Shown: positions 35,833 through 43,006 of the stretch, piece by piece | Layout: each line of letters starts with the position of its first letter | Numbering within the stretch: the stretch's first letter is position 1 | Source of the DNA: Polyangiaceae bacterium | GTDB lineage: Bacteria; Myxococcota_A; Polyangia; Polyangiales; Polyangiaceae | Length of the DNA stretch: 64,000 nt | Assembly: GCA_025353725.1 (NCBI GenBank) | Contig: JANXOF010000016.1 | Coordinates: 124,001-188,000 of the forward strand | Direction of reading: 5' to 3' | Program-made: the position numbers and the translations under genes | Notes under the pieces: generated by a model | Database searches by the model: none | Told to the model about the DNA's origin: nothing | Seen by the model: the letters and a program-made list of their open reading frames with translations, nothing else

Positions 35833-36151
35833 AATGTCTCCTTCGTGAAAGCATCAAATCGTCAAGTCGTCGAAAAGTCCTCATATCGGCCCGCGATCTA
35901 CGATCTACGGACCACGGAACCGTGAGTTCTGTAAGCACGTCAGTGGTAGAAGAACCTCTGAGAATACAGACAGGCGCCTCATGCTAAAAAGTCCGGCTCG
36001 TTCGTCTTCAGGATAAAAAAGCTAACCAGTATCCAGCGGAGCGACGGTTCACGGCCGCGAGACAAGCGTGGAGATCAAGACATTTGAACCGGTCCGACAG
36101 CGAGCCGCTCCTCGGTGATCACGCACCACGAAGCAAGCAGATTAGATAAGC

Positions 36152-36181
36152 TTGAGGTTGCTGAATCGTTATGCGGATAAT
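36152..36181 (+). promoter_or_regulatory. Promoter-like pair, possible ncRNA start
   Basis: TTGAGG (36152-36157), an 18-base spacer, then GATAAT (36176-36181), each one or two changes from the sigma-70 consensus. No gene follows on the plus strand; transcription would run towards the hairpin at 36402. Chance occurrence in an AT-rich stretch is quite possible. Confidence 0.3.
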
Positions 36182-36322
36182 CAACTCTTTAAAAGAAAAG
36201 AATCAAAAGGCTAAGAAGTCAACCCGCTCTCACGAATCTCCGTGTCCCGGACTTCGCACCAACAATGCACTAGAGCTACGTTGTTGATGTGCGCCGCGGG
36301 CGCCCACCGCTTTGTTCGCCTC

Positions 36323-36349
36323 ATTCCGCGAATTCCGCGAATTCCGCGA
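36323..36349. repeat. 9-bp tandem repeat, three exact copies
   Basis: ATTCCGCGA occurs three times in direct succession at 36323-36331, 36332-36340 and 36341-36349, inside the non-coding region upstream of cdnL. Confidence 0.9.
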
Positions 36350-36401
36350 CCAATCAAACCTCTAGCTTCCGTCACTCTAAGATGTAATGAATCGAAGAAT
36401 G

Positions 36402-36451
36402 ATGAGCCGATGACCTCGTGAGAGCGTAAGCTTCCGAGGTCATGCCGTCAT
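36402..36451. other. Conserved-looking hairpin in intergenic region
   Basis: A perfect 9-bp stem ATGACCTCG (36410-36418) with CGAGGTCAT (36435-36443), 16-base loop, then an unpaired GCCG on each side and an outer 4-bp stem ATGA/TCAT. No T-run follows on either strand, so it does not look like an intrinsic terminator. The motif ACCTCGnGAG recurs at 36413 and 36453. Confidence 0.6.
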
Positions 36452-36685
36452 AACCTCGCGAGCCCACAAATTCACGGCCTACACTGAAACTCACATTCAA
36501 ACAGACACGACTTCAGGCGAGCGAACCTTAGCTTCAAGCTTCGCTTCTGTCAAATAATTTGTGCACCAACTATCTCGCGGTCGGTCGCCTCGGTTTTAAC
36601 CAGCTACTTTACCATCGGCACCCAAGTAGGAGTCTGTAGGCGAGATGCCTTTCACGCAAGGTGAATTCTGTTTTGTGGCGTGTCG

Positions 36686-37642
36686 CTACGTGAAGGCTCG
36701 CGGAGACACTGGTCTGGTAGGCACCGACTGAGCCGCTTGTTCGACGAGGCCCCATCGCACGCCGCGGTCCGAGATGAGCACTGTTTCAGCCCGAATCCTG
36801 CGTAGTAGGGAGATCGCAATGAGGCCGCCCGCGACGATGACGTCGGCCCTGTTGGCGTCGAGGCCTGCGATCTTCTTTCGTTCTTCAAGCGTGGCGGCGG
36901 CGAGTCGTTCTACGACCTCGATGAGTTCGCGCGTCTCGATCGCTTGACCGTGAACCCGGGTGCTGTCGTACCTTTCGAGGCCCAGGGCTATCGCGGCGAG
37001 CGTTGTGACCGTGCCCGCGATGCCGACGACGGGCGTTCCCGAGTCCCGATCCGGTACGCCTGCAAAAGCTTCATCGGAGGCGCGTAAGACGGCATCCTGC
37101 TCTTCGGATATCGGTGGGTCGTGGTGTAGGCAGCGCTCCGTGAGTCGAACGCTGCCGATGTCGAAGCTCGCTGCAAAAGCGATCGCGCGTGAATGACTGT
37201 CGCCGCCGACCACTTCCGTACTGCCTCCGCCAATATCAAATACGAGAACGCGTCCTGGTGGCAAGGAGAGTCCGCTTAAGGCTCCTGAGAACGTGAGGCG
37301 AGCTTCCTCGTCTCCTGAAAGCGTTCGCGCAGGGATACCAAAGCGCGCCGCCACATGATCGCGTACGGCTTCGCCGCCGCGGGCATCGCGCATGGCGCTC
37401 GTACCGACGATGTCGACCCGCGTGGCGCCGAGGCGTTCGACAACCTCTGCGTAGCGGTCCAGACAGAGGTTGGTGCGCGTGATCGCCTTAGGCGCGAGCC
37501 GCCGCGTCTTGTCCACATGTTCGCCTAGGCGGGTGATGGTCGCGTGCTCCTCCACGGCTATCCATTGGCCATTTCGCTCCTCGGCTACGAGAAGGAGCAC
37601 CGTGTTGGTTCCAATGTCGATTGCAGCTATGCGCAAGTTCAC
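36686..37642 (-). CDS. ppx: Exopolyphosphatase / Ppx-GppA family phosphatase
   Basis: 318 residues covering only the ASKHA ATPase-like core, without the C-terminal HD domain of E. coli Ppx, as is common outside enterobacteria. Phosphate-1 loop AIDIGTNTVLLLVAE, GTSAMRDARG, LSGDEEARLTF, phosphate-2 FDIGGGSTEVVGG and adenosine-like GIAGTVTTLAAI are all present. It degrades polyphosphate or pppGpp. GTG start with GTGAGGT just upstream. The gene lies 66 bases after the OmpA-like lipoprotein gene, with a terminator between them. Confidence 0.93.
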   Translation of the reverse strand: MNLRIAAIDIGTNTVLLLVAEERNGQWIAVEEHATITRLGEHVDKTRRLAPKAITRTNLCLDRYAEVVERLGATRVDIVGTSAMRDARGGEAVRDHVAARFGIPARTLSGDEEARLTFSGALSGLSLPPGRVLVFDIGGGSTEVVGGDSHSRAIAFAASFDIGSVRLTERCLHHDPPISEEQDAVLRASDEAFAGVPDRDSGTPVVGIAGTVTTLAAIALGLERYDSTRVHGQAIETRELIEVVERLAAATLEERKKIAGLDANRADVIVAGGLIAISLLRRIRAETVLISDRGVRWGLVEQAAQSVPTRPVSPRAFT

Positions 37643-37647
37643 ACCTC

Positions 37648-37684
37648 ACAAAAAGAAAGGCCCCGCGAATTTTCGCGAGGCCTT
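37648..37684 (-). terminator. Intrinsic terminator of the OmpA-like lipoprotein gene
   Basis: On the minus strand: AAGGCC, a mismatch, CGCGAA, a short loop, TTCGCG, GGCCTT (37657-37684), followed by TTCTTTTTGTG. It lies about 25 bases after the stop at 37709 and ends just before the ppx start, so ppx must have its own promoter or depend on read-through. Confidence 0.8.
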
Positions 37685-37708
37685 GTACACCTGCGAAGTG
37701 ATCTCAGC

Positions 37709-38557
37709 TCAGCGAAGACTTTTCATACTGAGCATTTCTTCGACGTTCGGCTGAACGACGAGCTCAACGCGGCGATTTTTCTTGCTGTCGTCAGGTGCCT
37801 GCGCGGTGGCCGCGGACCCCGCGACGGGATCGCTTTCTCCGTAGCCCGCCGCGGCCCACCGTGTAGGGCTTAGCCCGCCACCTGAGGCAGCTTTCGGCGC
37901 TTTTGGATCCGTCGGTTTGTTTTCGGCGACGAGGAAGAGAAGCACTTGACGAGCACGGGCCAAGGAGAGACCCCAATTATCCTTGAAGGCTCCACCTGGT
38001 GGGTACTTCACGTTGTCGGTGTGTCCGGCGACGAGAAAGAAGCGATCCATAAGGTCTTTGTCGCTTCGGATGACTTCCGCTACCTGTCCGAGTACTTCCT
38101 TACCCTGCGGCTTCAGGTCGTCGCGGCCTGAATCGAAGAGGATATCGCCCGGCAATTGGATGACCAATCGATTGTTGCGGGGCACGACTTTTACGCCAAT
38201 CGAAGTCAACTTATCGAGCTTCGCGCGGAGTTCGCGGAATCTAGCCTCGATGACCGCGAGTTGCTCGGCGCGCACCTTGTACTCGGCAACCGCTTGCTCG
38301 AGTTTCTGGCTCTCTTCCTTTGATTTTTCGAGTCCGAGGCCTGCGGCCCTGAGCTTTTCTTTCAGCTTATCAAGTGCGCTCGAGGCCTCACTGAACTTTG
38401 CTTGGTCCTGCTCAATCTGACCCTTTGCAGCTTTCAGATCCGCTGAGAGCTTGTCGACGTCGCGCTGCTTCGACGCCATCTCCTCGTCCGTATGCCCGCA
38501 TCCGCCTAGCGCGAATGTGCATATCGTGACGCATAACCAGTTCCAAGGTTTCCTCAT
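37709..38557 (-). CDS. OmpA/MotB-domain lipoprotein with coiled coil (Pal-like)
   Basis: 282 residues. Signal sequence ending at ALGGC (Cys20); a long helical coiled coil of heptads from about 27 to 115 (KQRDVDKLSADLKAAKGQIEQ region); then an OmpA C-terminal peptidoglycan-binding domain with ILFDSGRDDLKPQG, AGHTDNVKY, LSLARARQVLLFL and NRRVELVV. The Asp and Arg of the DAP-binding site are present (TDN, NRR). Likely anchors the outer membrane to peptidoglycan; the coiled coil is unlike classic Pal, so a scaffolding role is also possible. Confidence 0.88.
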   Translation of the reverse strand: MRKPWNWLCVTICTFALGGCGHTDEEMASKQRDVDKLSADLKAAKGQIEQDQAKFSEASSALDKLKEKLRAAGLGLEKSKEESQKLEQAVAEYKVRAEQLAVIEARFRELRAKLDKLTSIGVKVVPRNNRLVIQLPGDILFDSGRDDLKPQGKEVLGQVAEVIRSDKDLMDRFFLVAGHTDNVKYPPGGAFKDNWGLSLARARQVLLFLVAENKPTDPKAPKAASGGGLSPTRWAAAGYGESDPVAGSAATAQAPDDSKKNRRVELVVQPNVEEMLSMKSLR

Positions 38558-38572
38558 GTGATCCTCATTTCG

Positions 38573-38851
38573 CTATCGTCGGCGGGACGGTAACGGGGCT
38601 GCGAACAGGTCGTCAAGGCAACGCGGCTCCCAAGGGCCGTGTGAGTCCGCGTTCTTGTCTGGCTCGTCGGTGGGGAGGTTCGGGTCGAGACGCGACAGGT
38701 TGCACCGCCCCCGCGGCCCACCGAGTCGAAATCCGGGCTCGAGGATGCACGGGGCGCGCGACTTAGCGCTACCATAAGAAAACCACGGTTCGTCTGCGCA
38801 CCCTGCGCACCCGTCAAGTTTATTTGTTTGACAGGTAACGTAGGTGACCAT
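38573..38851 (-). CDS. Doubtful small Cys-rich frame
   Basis: 93 residues from an ATG that overlaps the -10 of the divergent histone-like gene. Cysteines are spaced through the length and codon third positions are mostly G or C, as in real genes here, yet there is no ribosome site or signal peptide. It may be a gene remnant or chance. Confidence 0.2.
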   Translation of the reverse strand: MVTYVTCQTNKLDGCAGCADEPWFSYGSAKSRAPCILEPGFRLGGPRGRCNLSRLDPNLPTDEPDKNADSHGPWEPRCLDDLFAAPLPSRRR

Positions 38852-38856
38852 ATACG
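38828..38856 (+). promoter_or_regulatory. Sigma-70-type promoter of the histone-like gene
   Basis: Exact -35 TTGACA (38828-38833), 17-base spacer, -10 TATACG (38851-38856). An AT-rich run (TTTATTTG) sits just upstream like an UP element. Start expected near 38863, giving a leader of about 28 bases with AGGAGG at 38877-38882. Confidence 0.75.
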
Positions 38857-38890
38857 TGGTGTACATCACCCTCTGCAGGAGGATTCTCAT

Positions 38891-39292
38891 ATGGCTGCTA
38901 AGAAGAAGTCTGCCCCGAAAAAGCTGGTGGCGAAGACCACCAAAACCACGAAGACGACCAAGAAGCCCGCTGGCAAGACGGTCAAAAAGACTGCTGCCAA
39001 GAAGGTTGCTGTTAAAAAGCCGGCCGCCAAGAAGCGCGTCGCTAAGAAGGTCGTCAAGAAAGCCCCAGCTCGCCGAGCCGCGCCCAAAGCCAAAGCTAAG
39101 GCCGTGAAAACGGGCCGCGTCGCGGCTAAAAAGACCGCTGCCAAGAAGCCCGTCGCTAAGAAGTCTGCTGTCAAGAAGCCTGCCGCCAAGCGAGGCGCAA
39201 CTCGTGGCAAAGCCGCTTCTCCGGCTCGCGCTACCTCGATGGCAAGCGGAGCCGCAAGCTCGGCTTCAAGCATGGACTCAGGCGAAGAGTAG
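38891..39292 (+). CDS. Lys/Ala-rich histone H1-like DNA-binding protein
   Basis: 133 residues, almost entirely repeats of Lys-Lys with Ala/Pro/Val (KKPAAKK, KKTAAKK, KKPVAKK), like the C-terminal tail of eukaryotic H1 and bacterial AlgP/HctB-type proteins. The final 25 residues switch to Ser/Ala-rich and acidic (SMDSGEE). Expected to bind DNA non-specifically and compact it; low complexity makes closer assignment unreliable. AGGAGG 8 bases before the ATG, a near-consensus promoter and a strong terminator suggest high expression. Confidence 0.85.
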   Translation: MAAKKKSAPKKLVAKTTKTTKTTKKPAGKTVKKTAAKKVAVKKPAAKKRVAKKVVKKAPARRAAPKAKAKAVKTGRVAAKKTAAKKPVAKKSAVKKPAAKRGATRGKAASPARATSMASGAASSASSMDSGEE

Positions 39293-39665
39293 GTTCGCGG
39301 TACGACTCGTTAGAGCTTCGGTCTCTCGAAGTTTAGTGCGTGCCGCTCAAAGCGACGCGTTTGCCTAACGAGCGCACGACCTGGTGAAACGACGAAAGGG
39401 CTTACCCTAGTGGGTTGGCCCTTTCGTTTTTGTGCGTGTTGTGTGTGTTGTGCGAGCGTGCCTCGTGCCTCCGCGACCGAGGCACGTAAGTCTCGGGTGC
39501 TCGGTCCATACTTGGTGGCTCGAGCTTGCTCGAAACGTGACGTGATGGTCAGGGCCAAGCGGAGGGGCACATCCGTCTTGTACTGCTTTAACGAGCAGGA
39601 GTACATCTGATGTGCGATTCGTGCGTACAGTATGTGTCCAAGGGCTTTGCGGAAAGCGGTTTGGT
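39293..39665. other. Intergenic, terminator only
   Basis: About 370 bases between the histone-like gene and the convergent unknown gene. It contains the terminator at 39392-39431. Short frames on either strand (66 and 98 residues) overlap the terminator and show no structure, so none is called. Confidence 0.6.
39392..39431 (+). terminator. Intrinsic terminator of the histone-like gene
   Basis: Perfect 10-bp stem ACGAAAGGGC (39392-39401) with GCCCTTTCGT (39418-39427), 16-base loop, then TTTTG. On the minus strand the stem is preceded by As, so it may also stop the opposite strand. Confidence 0.85.
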
Positions 39666-41300
39666 TCAGTCGTTCAAGTAGAGCTTTAGTGCGTCGACAG
39701 CGAGCCGCCGGTCGAAGGGGACGCCTTTTAGCTCGTCCCGTTGGCCTATTTGCTCGAAGAGTTGCGATAGAAAACCATGGAATTGGCCGACCTCGGCCAA
39801 GACGCCTTCGAGATGTGCCGGATGGAGGAGATCCGTTTCTTCGATCGCACCGAGTGCAGCCACGAACGCGTCGTAGCGAGGATAATCCGCAGCGCGTAGG
39901 AGTGGGTATCCCATCGCACTGAAGTAATTTAGAAACTCGCGCACGAATAGGAGTGACGAAGGGCCGTTCCAGCGTTCTTCACGACTTGGTGTGCCGCGCA
40001 CTTTCGCGCCAAAGGCGCGCACGATTTGAGCAAACATCCACACATCACGGCGCAGGCGAACGGACCGCTCGCGCCGCGCAGCCGCATCGTCAAAGACGCC
40101 GTGCTCGTCAAGGCGCTCACCAAGCGCTTTTCCAAGGGCTAAGACGCCGTTCTGCAGGGCTGGTCGCAGGTTTGTGCGGAGGGTCTCGATCGCCGCGCGC
40201 AAAGCCTCATGAGTGGCCTGCGCGTCAGCCGGCGGGAGGTCGTGCTCAAACGAGCGGCGTACCTCGAGTCGGACGTTCGCGGCGATACCACCGAGTACCG
40301 CCTTGATGCCCAGGAGGCGATGAGCCTCAGCTCTCATTCCGTCGTACTTCGAGCTCATTTCACTGGCTGGGATCTTGAAAAGCTCGCGTTCATAGCTCAA
40401 CGCGAGCTGGGGTCCCGTTTGCTTGCGGAGGTGGTGGGTAAGAGCCCGCGCATCGCTTCTCAGCACGCTTAGAATCACGTGTACGACCCCCGCAGAGTGC
40501 GGCTCGCCTACAACTTCGTCGAGCAGCTTGAGGTAATGAAGCATTCGAAACAGTGAGAGGAACGTGAGCGCCACAAGGCGCCGCGCTTTGTCGCCCTGTA
40601 CGTGGCGCATCAGTTCCAAGATGCGTGGGTTGGTGATGCGATCGAACTCTGGGCGAAACTCTAATGCTGCGAGTGGGTTGAAGAACGCCGACTGCGATAC
40701 CTCGCGATGGGCCAGCGAAAGCGTCGCGTAGAAAAGGCGAAAAGGAACCCGCGGCGCGCGTGCGACGCCATTCGTTACCTCGAGCAAGTTCGTGAGGGCT
40801 TGCCGGAGGAGGACCAGCGAAGTCGGTGGGGTATCTTGTAGGATAGGACCACGGATGAGCCGCGAACGGGCGCCATCGTCGGGGAGGAGCATCTCGAGGT
40901 ATCGCTGAAACACGAACGTCCGCTCGCCTTCGCCCGACAAGAAGCGACACAGTGCGATGACACGCTGCATGCCATCCCGTGCGAGCGTCAGCGTCTCGCG
41001 ATAGTCCTGCGCGACGACGGCCGTTCGTTTTGGAAGGCCGGCGTGATTGCGAGGATTTGCAAAGCACACAAGCCCTTTCAGGAGAACTTCGAGCTCGAAC
41101 AGCGCTTCGCGGCCGCCTGGCTCAGGGAGCTCTTCAAGCCATCTCTCGCGTGCGAGACGCTGCTCTCGGCGAAGTCCGCGCGTGTCCCGCAGGAGCGTGG
41201 CGTAGGTGTCTGCGGGAGGGGACGAAACGGGCGTACAAGGCGTCGTTGACGAGCCCTGCGCGGCTAAAGGTGGAGCTCCGGGGGGTCCCGACCGGCTCAA
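39666..41300 (-). CDS. Unknown protein, predicted mostly helical
   Basis: 544 residues, not recognised. No signal peptide or membrane segment; a Pro/Ser-rich N-terminal 30 residues and then mainly helix-forming sequence with several RR and LL-rich heptads (LRRDVWMFAQIVRAFGAKV, EFLNYFSAMGYPLL). No catalytic motif noted. TTG start (41298-41300) overlaps the TrmB stop as TTGA with GAAGG upstream, so it is translated with the regulator. The first gene of the same unit encodes an AgmX-type lipoprotein. Context suggests a regulated cytoplasmic partner. Confidence 0.75.
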   Translation of the reverse strand: MSRSGPPGAPPLAAQGSSTTPCTPVSSPPADTYATLLRDTRGLRREQRLARERWLEELPEPGGREALFELEVLLKGLVCFANPRNHAGLPKRTAVVAQDYRETLTLARDGMQRVIALCRFLSGEGERTFVFQRYLEMLLPDDGARSRLIRGPILQDTPPTSLVLLRQALTNLLEVTNGVARAPRVPFRLFYATLSLAHREVSQSAFFNPLAALEFRPEFDRITNPRILELMRHVQGDKARRLVALTFLSLFRMLHYLKLLDEVVGEPHSAGVVHVILSVLRSDARALTHHLRKQTGPQLALSYERELFKIPASEMSSKYDGMRAEAHRLLGIKAVLGGIAANVRLEVRRSFEHDLPPADAQATHEALRAAIETLRTNLRPALQNGVLALGKALGERLDEHGVFDDAAARRERSVRLRRDVWMFAQIVRAFGAKVRGTPSREERWNGPSSLLFVREFLNYFSAMGYPLLRAADYPRYDAFVAALGAIEETDLLHPAHLEGVLAEVGQFHGFLSQLFEQIGQRDELKGVPFDRRLAVDALKLYLND

Positions 41301-42181
41301 GGGATAACCTTCACTCGGAGCCGTTCGAGCTCGCCCCTGCCGGACGTTGGTGCGTGTTTCGGCGTAACTTCCGTGTCTTTTCGCGAAAGCAACGTGTCGA
41401 GTCGACCGACGCGTGAGCCAAGCATTTTGGCCATGACACCCTCAATGTCGCGGCCCGTCCGCTGCGTGAGCAACGTGATGTCGAGCGCGACTTGGCTCGT
41501 CACGATCTCCGCTATCGCAGTCGTTTCGCTGATGACTGCGGCGTCGAGCTCACCCATTTCGGTAGCGCCGACGAGGGAACGCATGTCGTCGGCGACGACC
41601 ACGAGCCGGTGTTTCCAGAACTCTTCGAGCGCCTTCTCCTCAAGGCCGTAGCTGAAAATCTCGCCGGGTAGAGGAGGCAGCTCGGCGTGCGAGAAGACGA
41701 CGGCGTAGACTTTTCGCTTGGCTGCGCGCTTCAACTCCGCCGCGAGTTGTTCGATCTCTCGTGGCCAGCCGCTCAGCACGAGGCGGTGCTGGGCGCCTCG
41801 GATCAAGCGATCGGCCTCCTCTAGAATTCGCTGATAGCCGCGAACACTGAACGCGTCGGGGGCCGGAGGCGACGTGTCGATGCTTCGTATGGCATTTTCG
41901 AGTTGGTCGGTGGAGGTGTCGAAACGGTTGCGCAGCAAGGCGAGTAGGTCGCCCGCTGCCGCAGGGACGAAGCGCTCGGGGCTTCCGGCGATCGACCGCG
42001 CAGCCCCCGATTTGACGAGTCGTCGAAGCACGCCGTAGACGGCGGACCGTGGAATGTGTGCGCGAACTCCCACTTCGTACCCAGTCGCCGGACTCTCCTG
42101 AAGGAGTGCGGCGTACGCGCGCGACTCGTTCAGGCTGAAACCGAGGGCGACGAGCGCGGGCACGACATCGGGTTCAGCCAT
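41297..42181 (-). CDS. TrmB family transcriptional regulator
   Basis: 294 residues. The N-terminal winged helix has LGFSLNESRAYAALLQ, then PRSAVYGVLRRLVKSGAAR as the recognition region, the TrmB arrangement. The C-terminal part (from about residue 110, VRGYQRILEEADRLIRGAQHRLVLSGW) is the PLD-like/TrmB sensor region. Archaeal TrmB controls sugar uptake; in bacteria the ligands are mostly unknown. No transporter is adjacent. ATG three bases after the AgmX lipoprotein stop (TAG at 42185-42187). Confidence 0.87.
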   Translation of the reverse strand: MAEPDVVPALVALGFSLNESRAYAALLQESPATGYEVGVRAHIPRSAVYGVLRRLVKSGAARSIAGSPERFVPAAAGDLLALLRNRFDTSTDQLENAIRSIDTSPPAPDAFSVRGYQRILEEADRLIRGAQHRLVLSGWPREIEQLAAELKRAAKRKVYAVVFSHAELPPLPGEIFSYGLEEKALEEFWKHRLVVVADDMRSLVGATEMGELDAAVISETTAIAEIVTSQVALDITLLTQRTGRDIEGVMAKMLGSRVGRLDTLLSRKDTEVTPKHAPTSGRGELERLRVKVIP

Positions 42182-42184
42182 GGC

Positions 42185-42853
42185 CTACTTGGCGCCTGCG
42201 TCGGGCTTGCCAAACGTTTTTGGGTGAAAGTTGAACGGGTACGTTGCACGCGTTTCAAAACCGCCTTTGCTCGCGGCGAAACGGAGCCTCTTCAGCACGT
42301 CGACGACGCAGGACTCGACCGATGGTTCGTGGATACTCGACTTCGAGGCGTCGACAGAGGCGTCCGTCACCACACCCTGCGGGTCGAGCACGAACTTGAC
42401 GGTGAGGTCACCCTCCATGCTCGGATGATCTTTGAGTCCGCGGTCGTAGCAAGCGCGCGCCTCGTCTCGACGCAACATCACGACCGTCTGTATGTCCTCG
42501 CGGCGCCGTCCCGCCTCCTGCGAATGACCCGGCGATACGTTGGGTCCTGCGTCACCTTTCGTCTCCGTTTCGCTATGCGTTGAAGCGCGGAGCTTCGCTC
42601 CCTGGAGCTCTCCATTTGGCGGAAGCGCGGTCGTGGTCGAACCAGCGCCTACGCTTCCGGCATGTTCGCTCAGTGACGCTGACGCCGACGCCGGGCTAGC
42701 TTTCCCGTCGGCTGTCGTCACCGTGTCGTTGGGCGCCGCGGCAGGGGTGGGTGGGCCGCCGCCGCACGCGGCTGTGAGGAACAGTGGGGTCAACACGGCC
42801 GTTAGCGCGACCGCGAAGGCAACGCTTTTTGAGCGAATTTGGGTGGAACGCAT
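42185..42853 (-). CDS. AgmX/PglI C-terminal domain lipoprotein
   Basis: 222 residues from ATG 42853; the frame is open to 43255 but the extra part is not signal-like and overlaps the kinase's leader. Signal sequence ending at LTAAC (lipobox), a Pro/Ala/Ser linker, then a C-terminal domain with the two conserved Cys of the AgmX/PglI type: RACYDRGLK and ESCVVDVLKRLRF, with GDLTVKFVLDPQGVV between, a TonB-C-like fold. Related to gliding proteins in Myxococcus. First gene of the TrmB operon. Confidence 0.8.
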   Translation of the reverse strand: MRSTQIRSKSVAFAVALTAVLTPLFLTAACGGGPPTPAAAPNDTVTTADGKASPASASASLSEHAGSVGAGSTTTALPPNGELQGAKLRASTHSETETKGDAGPNVSPGHSQEAGRRREDIQTVVMLRRDEARACYDRGLKDHPSMEGDLTVKFVLDPQGVVTDASVDASKSSIHEPSVESCVVDVLKRLRFAASKGGFETRATYPFNFHPKTFGKPDAGAK

Positions 42854-43006
42854 GGGTCTTGTCGAAGTTATCTGATTTGGCCCGACAGTACTGCGTTCGC
42901 TGTCGGGTCGCGCTCGCTGAAGTAGCCGATCAAGGCGCATGTGCCGCGCTACACTCGAGCGAGAAACGCGAATCATTGACCGATTCGAACTGGAGCGTGC
43001 TGGCCC

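Larger units (their letters stand above)
35833..36685. other. Long AT-richer intergenic region upstream of cdnL
   Basis: About 850 bases between cdnL (start at 35832, reading left) and the stop of the exopolyphosphatase gene (36686). No coding frame of note on either strand, and the base composition from 36100 to 36250 is clearly more AT-rich than the genes. Contents: a promoter-like pair at 36152-36181, a 9-bp tandem triplication at 36323-36349 and a hairpin at 36402-36451. The cdnL leader and promoter must lie here, but I cannot place its -10. Confidence 0.7.
38558..38890. other. Divergent intergenic region
   Basis: About 330 bases between the OmpA-like lipoprotein and the histone-like gene, holding the latter's promoter. 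On the minus strand a frame from 38851 to 38573 (93 residues) has high third-base GC and eight Cys (CQTN, GCAGC, APC, RCN, RCL), but its only starts sit within the promoter and have no ribosome site. Confidence 0.5.

Noticed and set aside
36152-36181. Certain ncRNA gene from this promoter-like pair
   Set aside because: Only a weak promoter match without a defined end; kept as a low-confidence site, not as an RNA gene.
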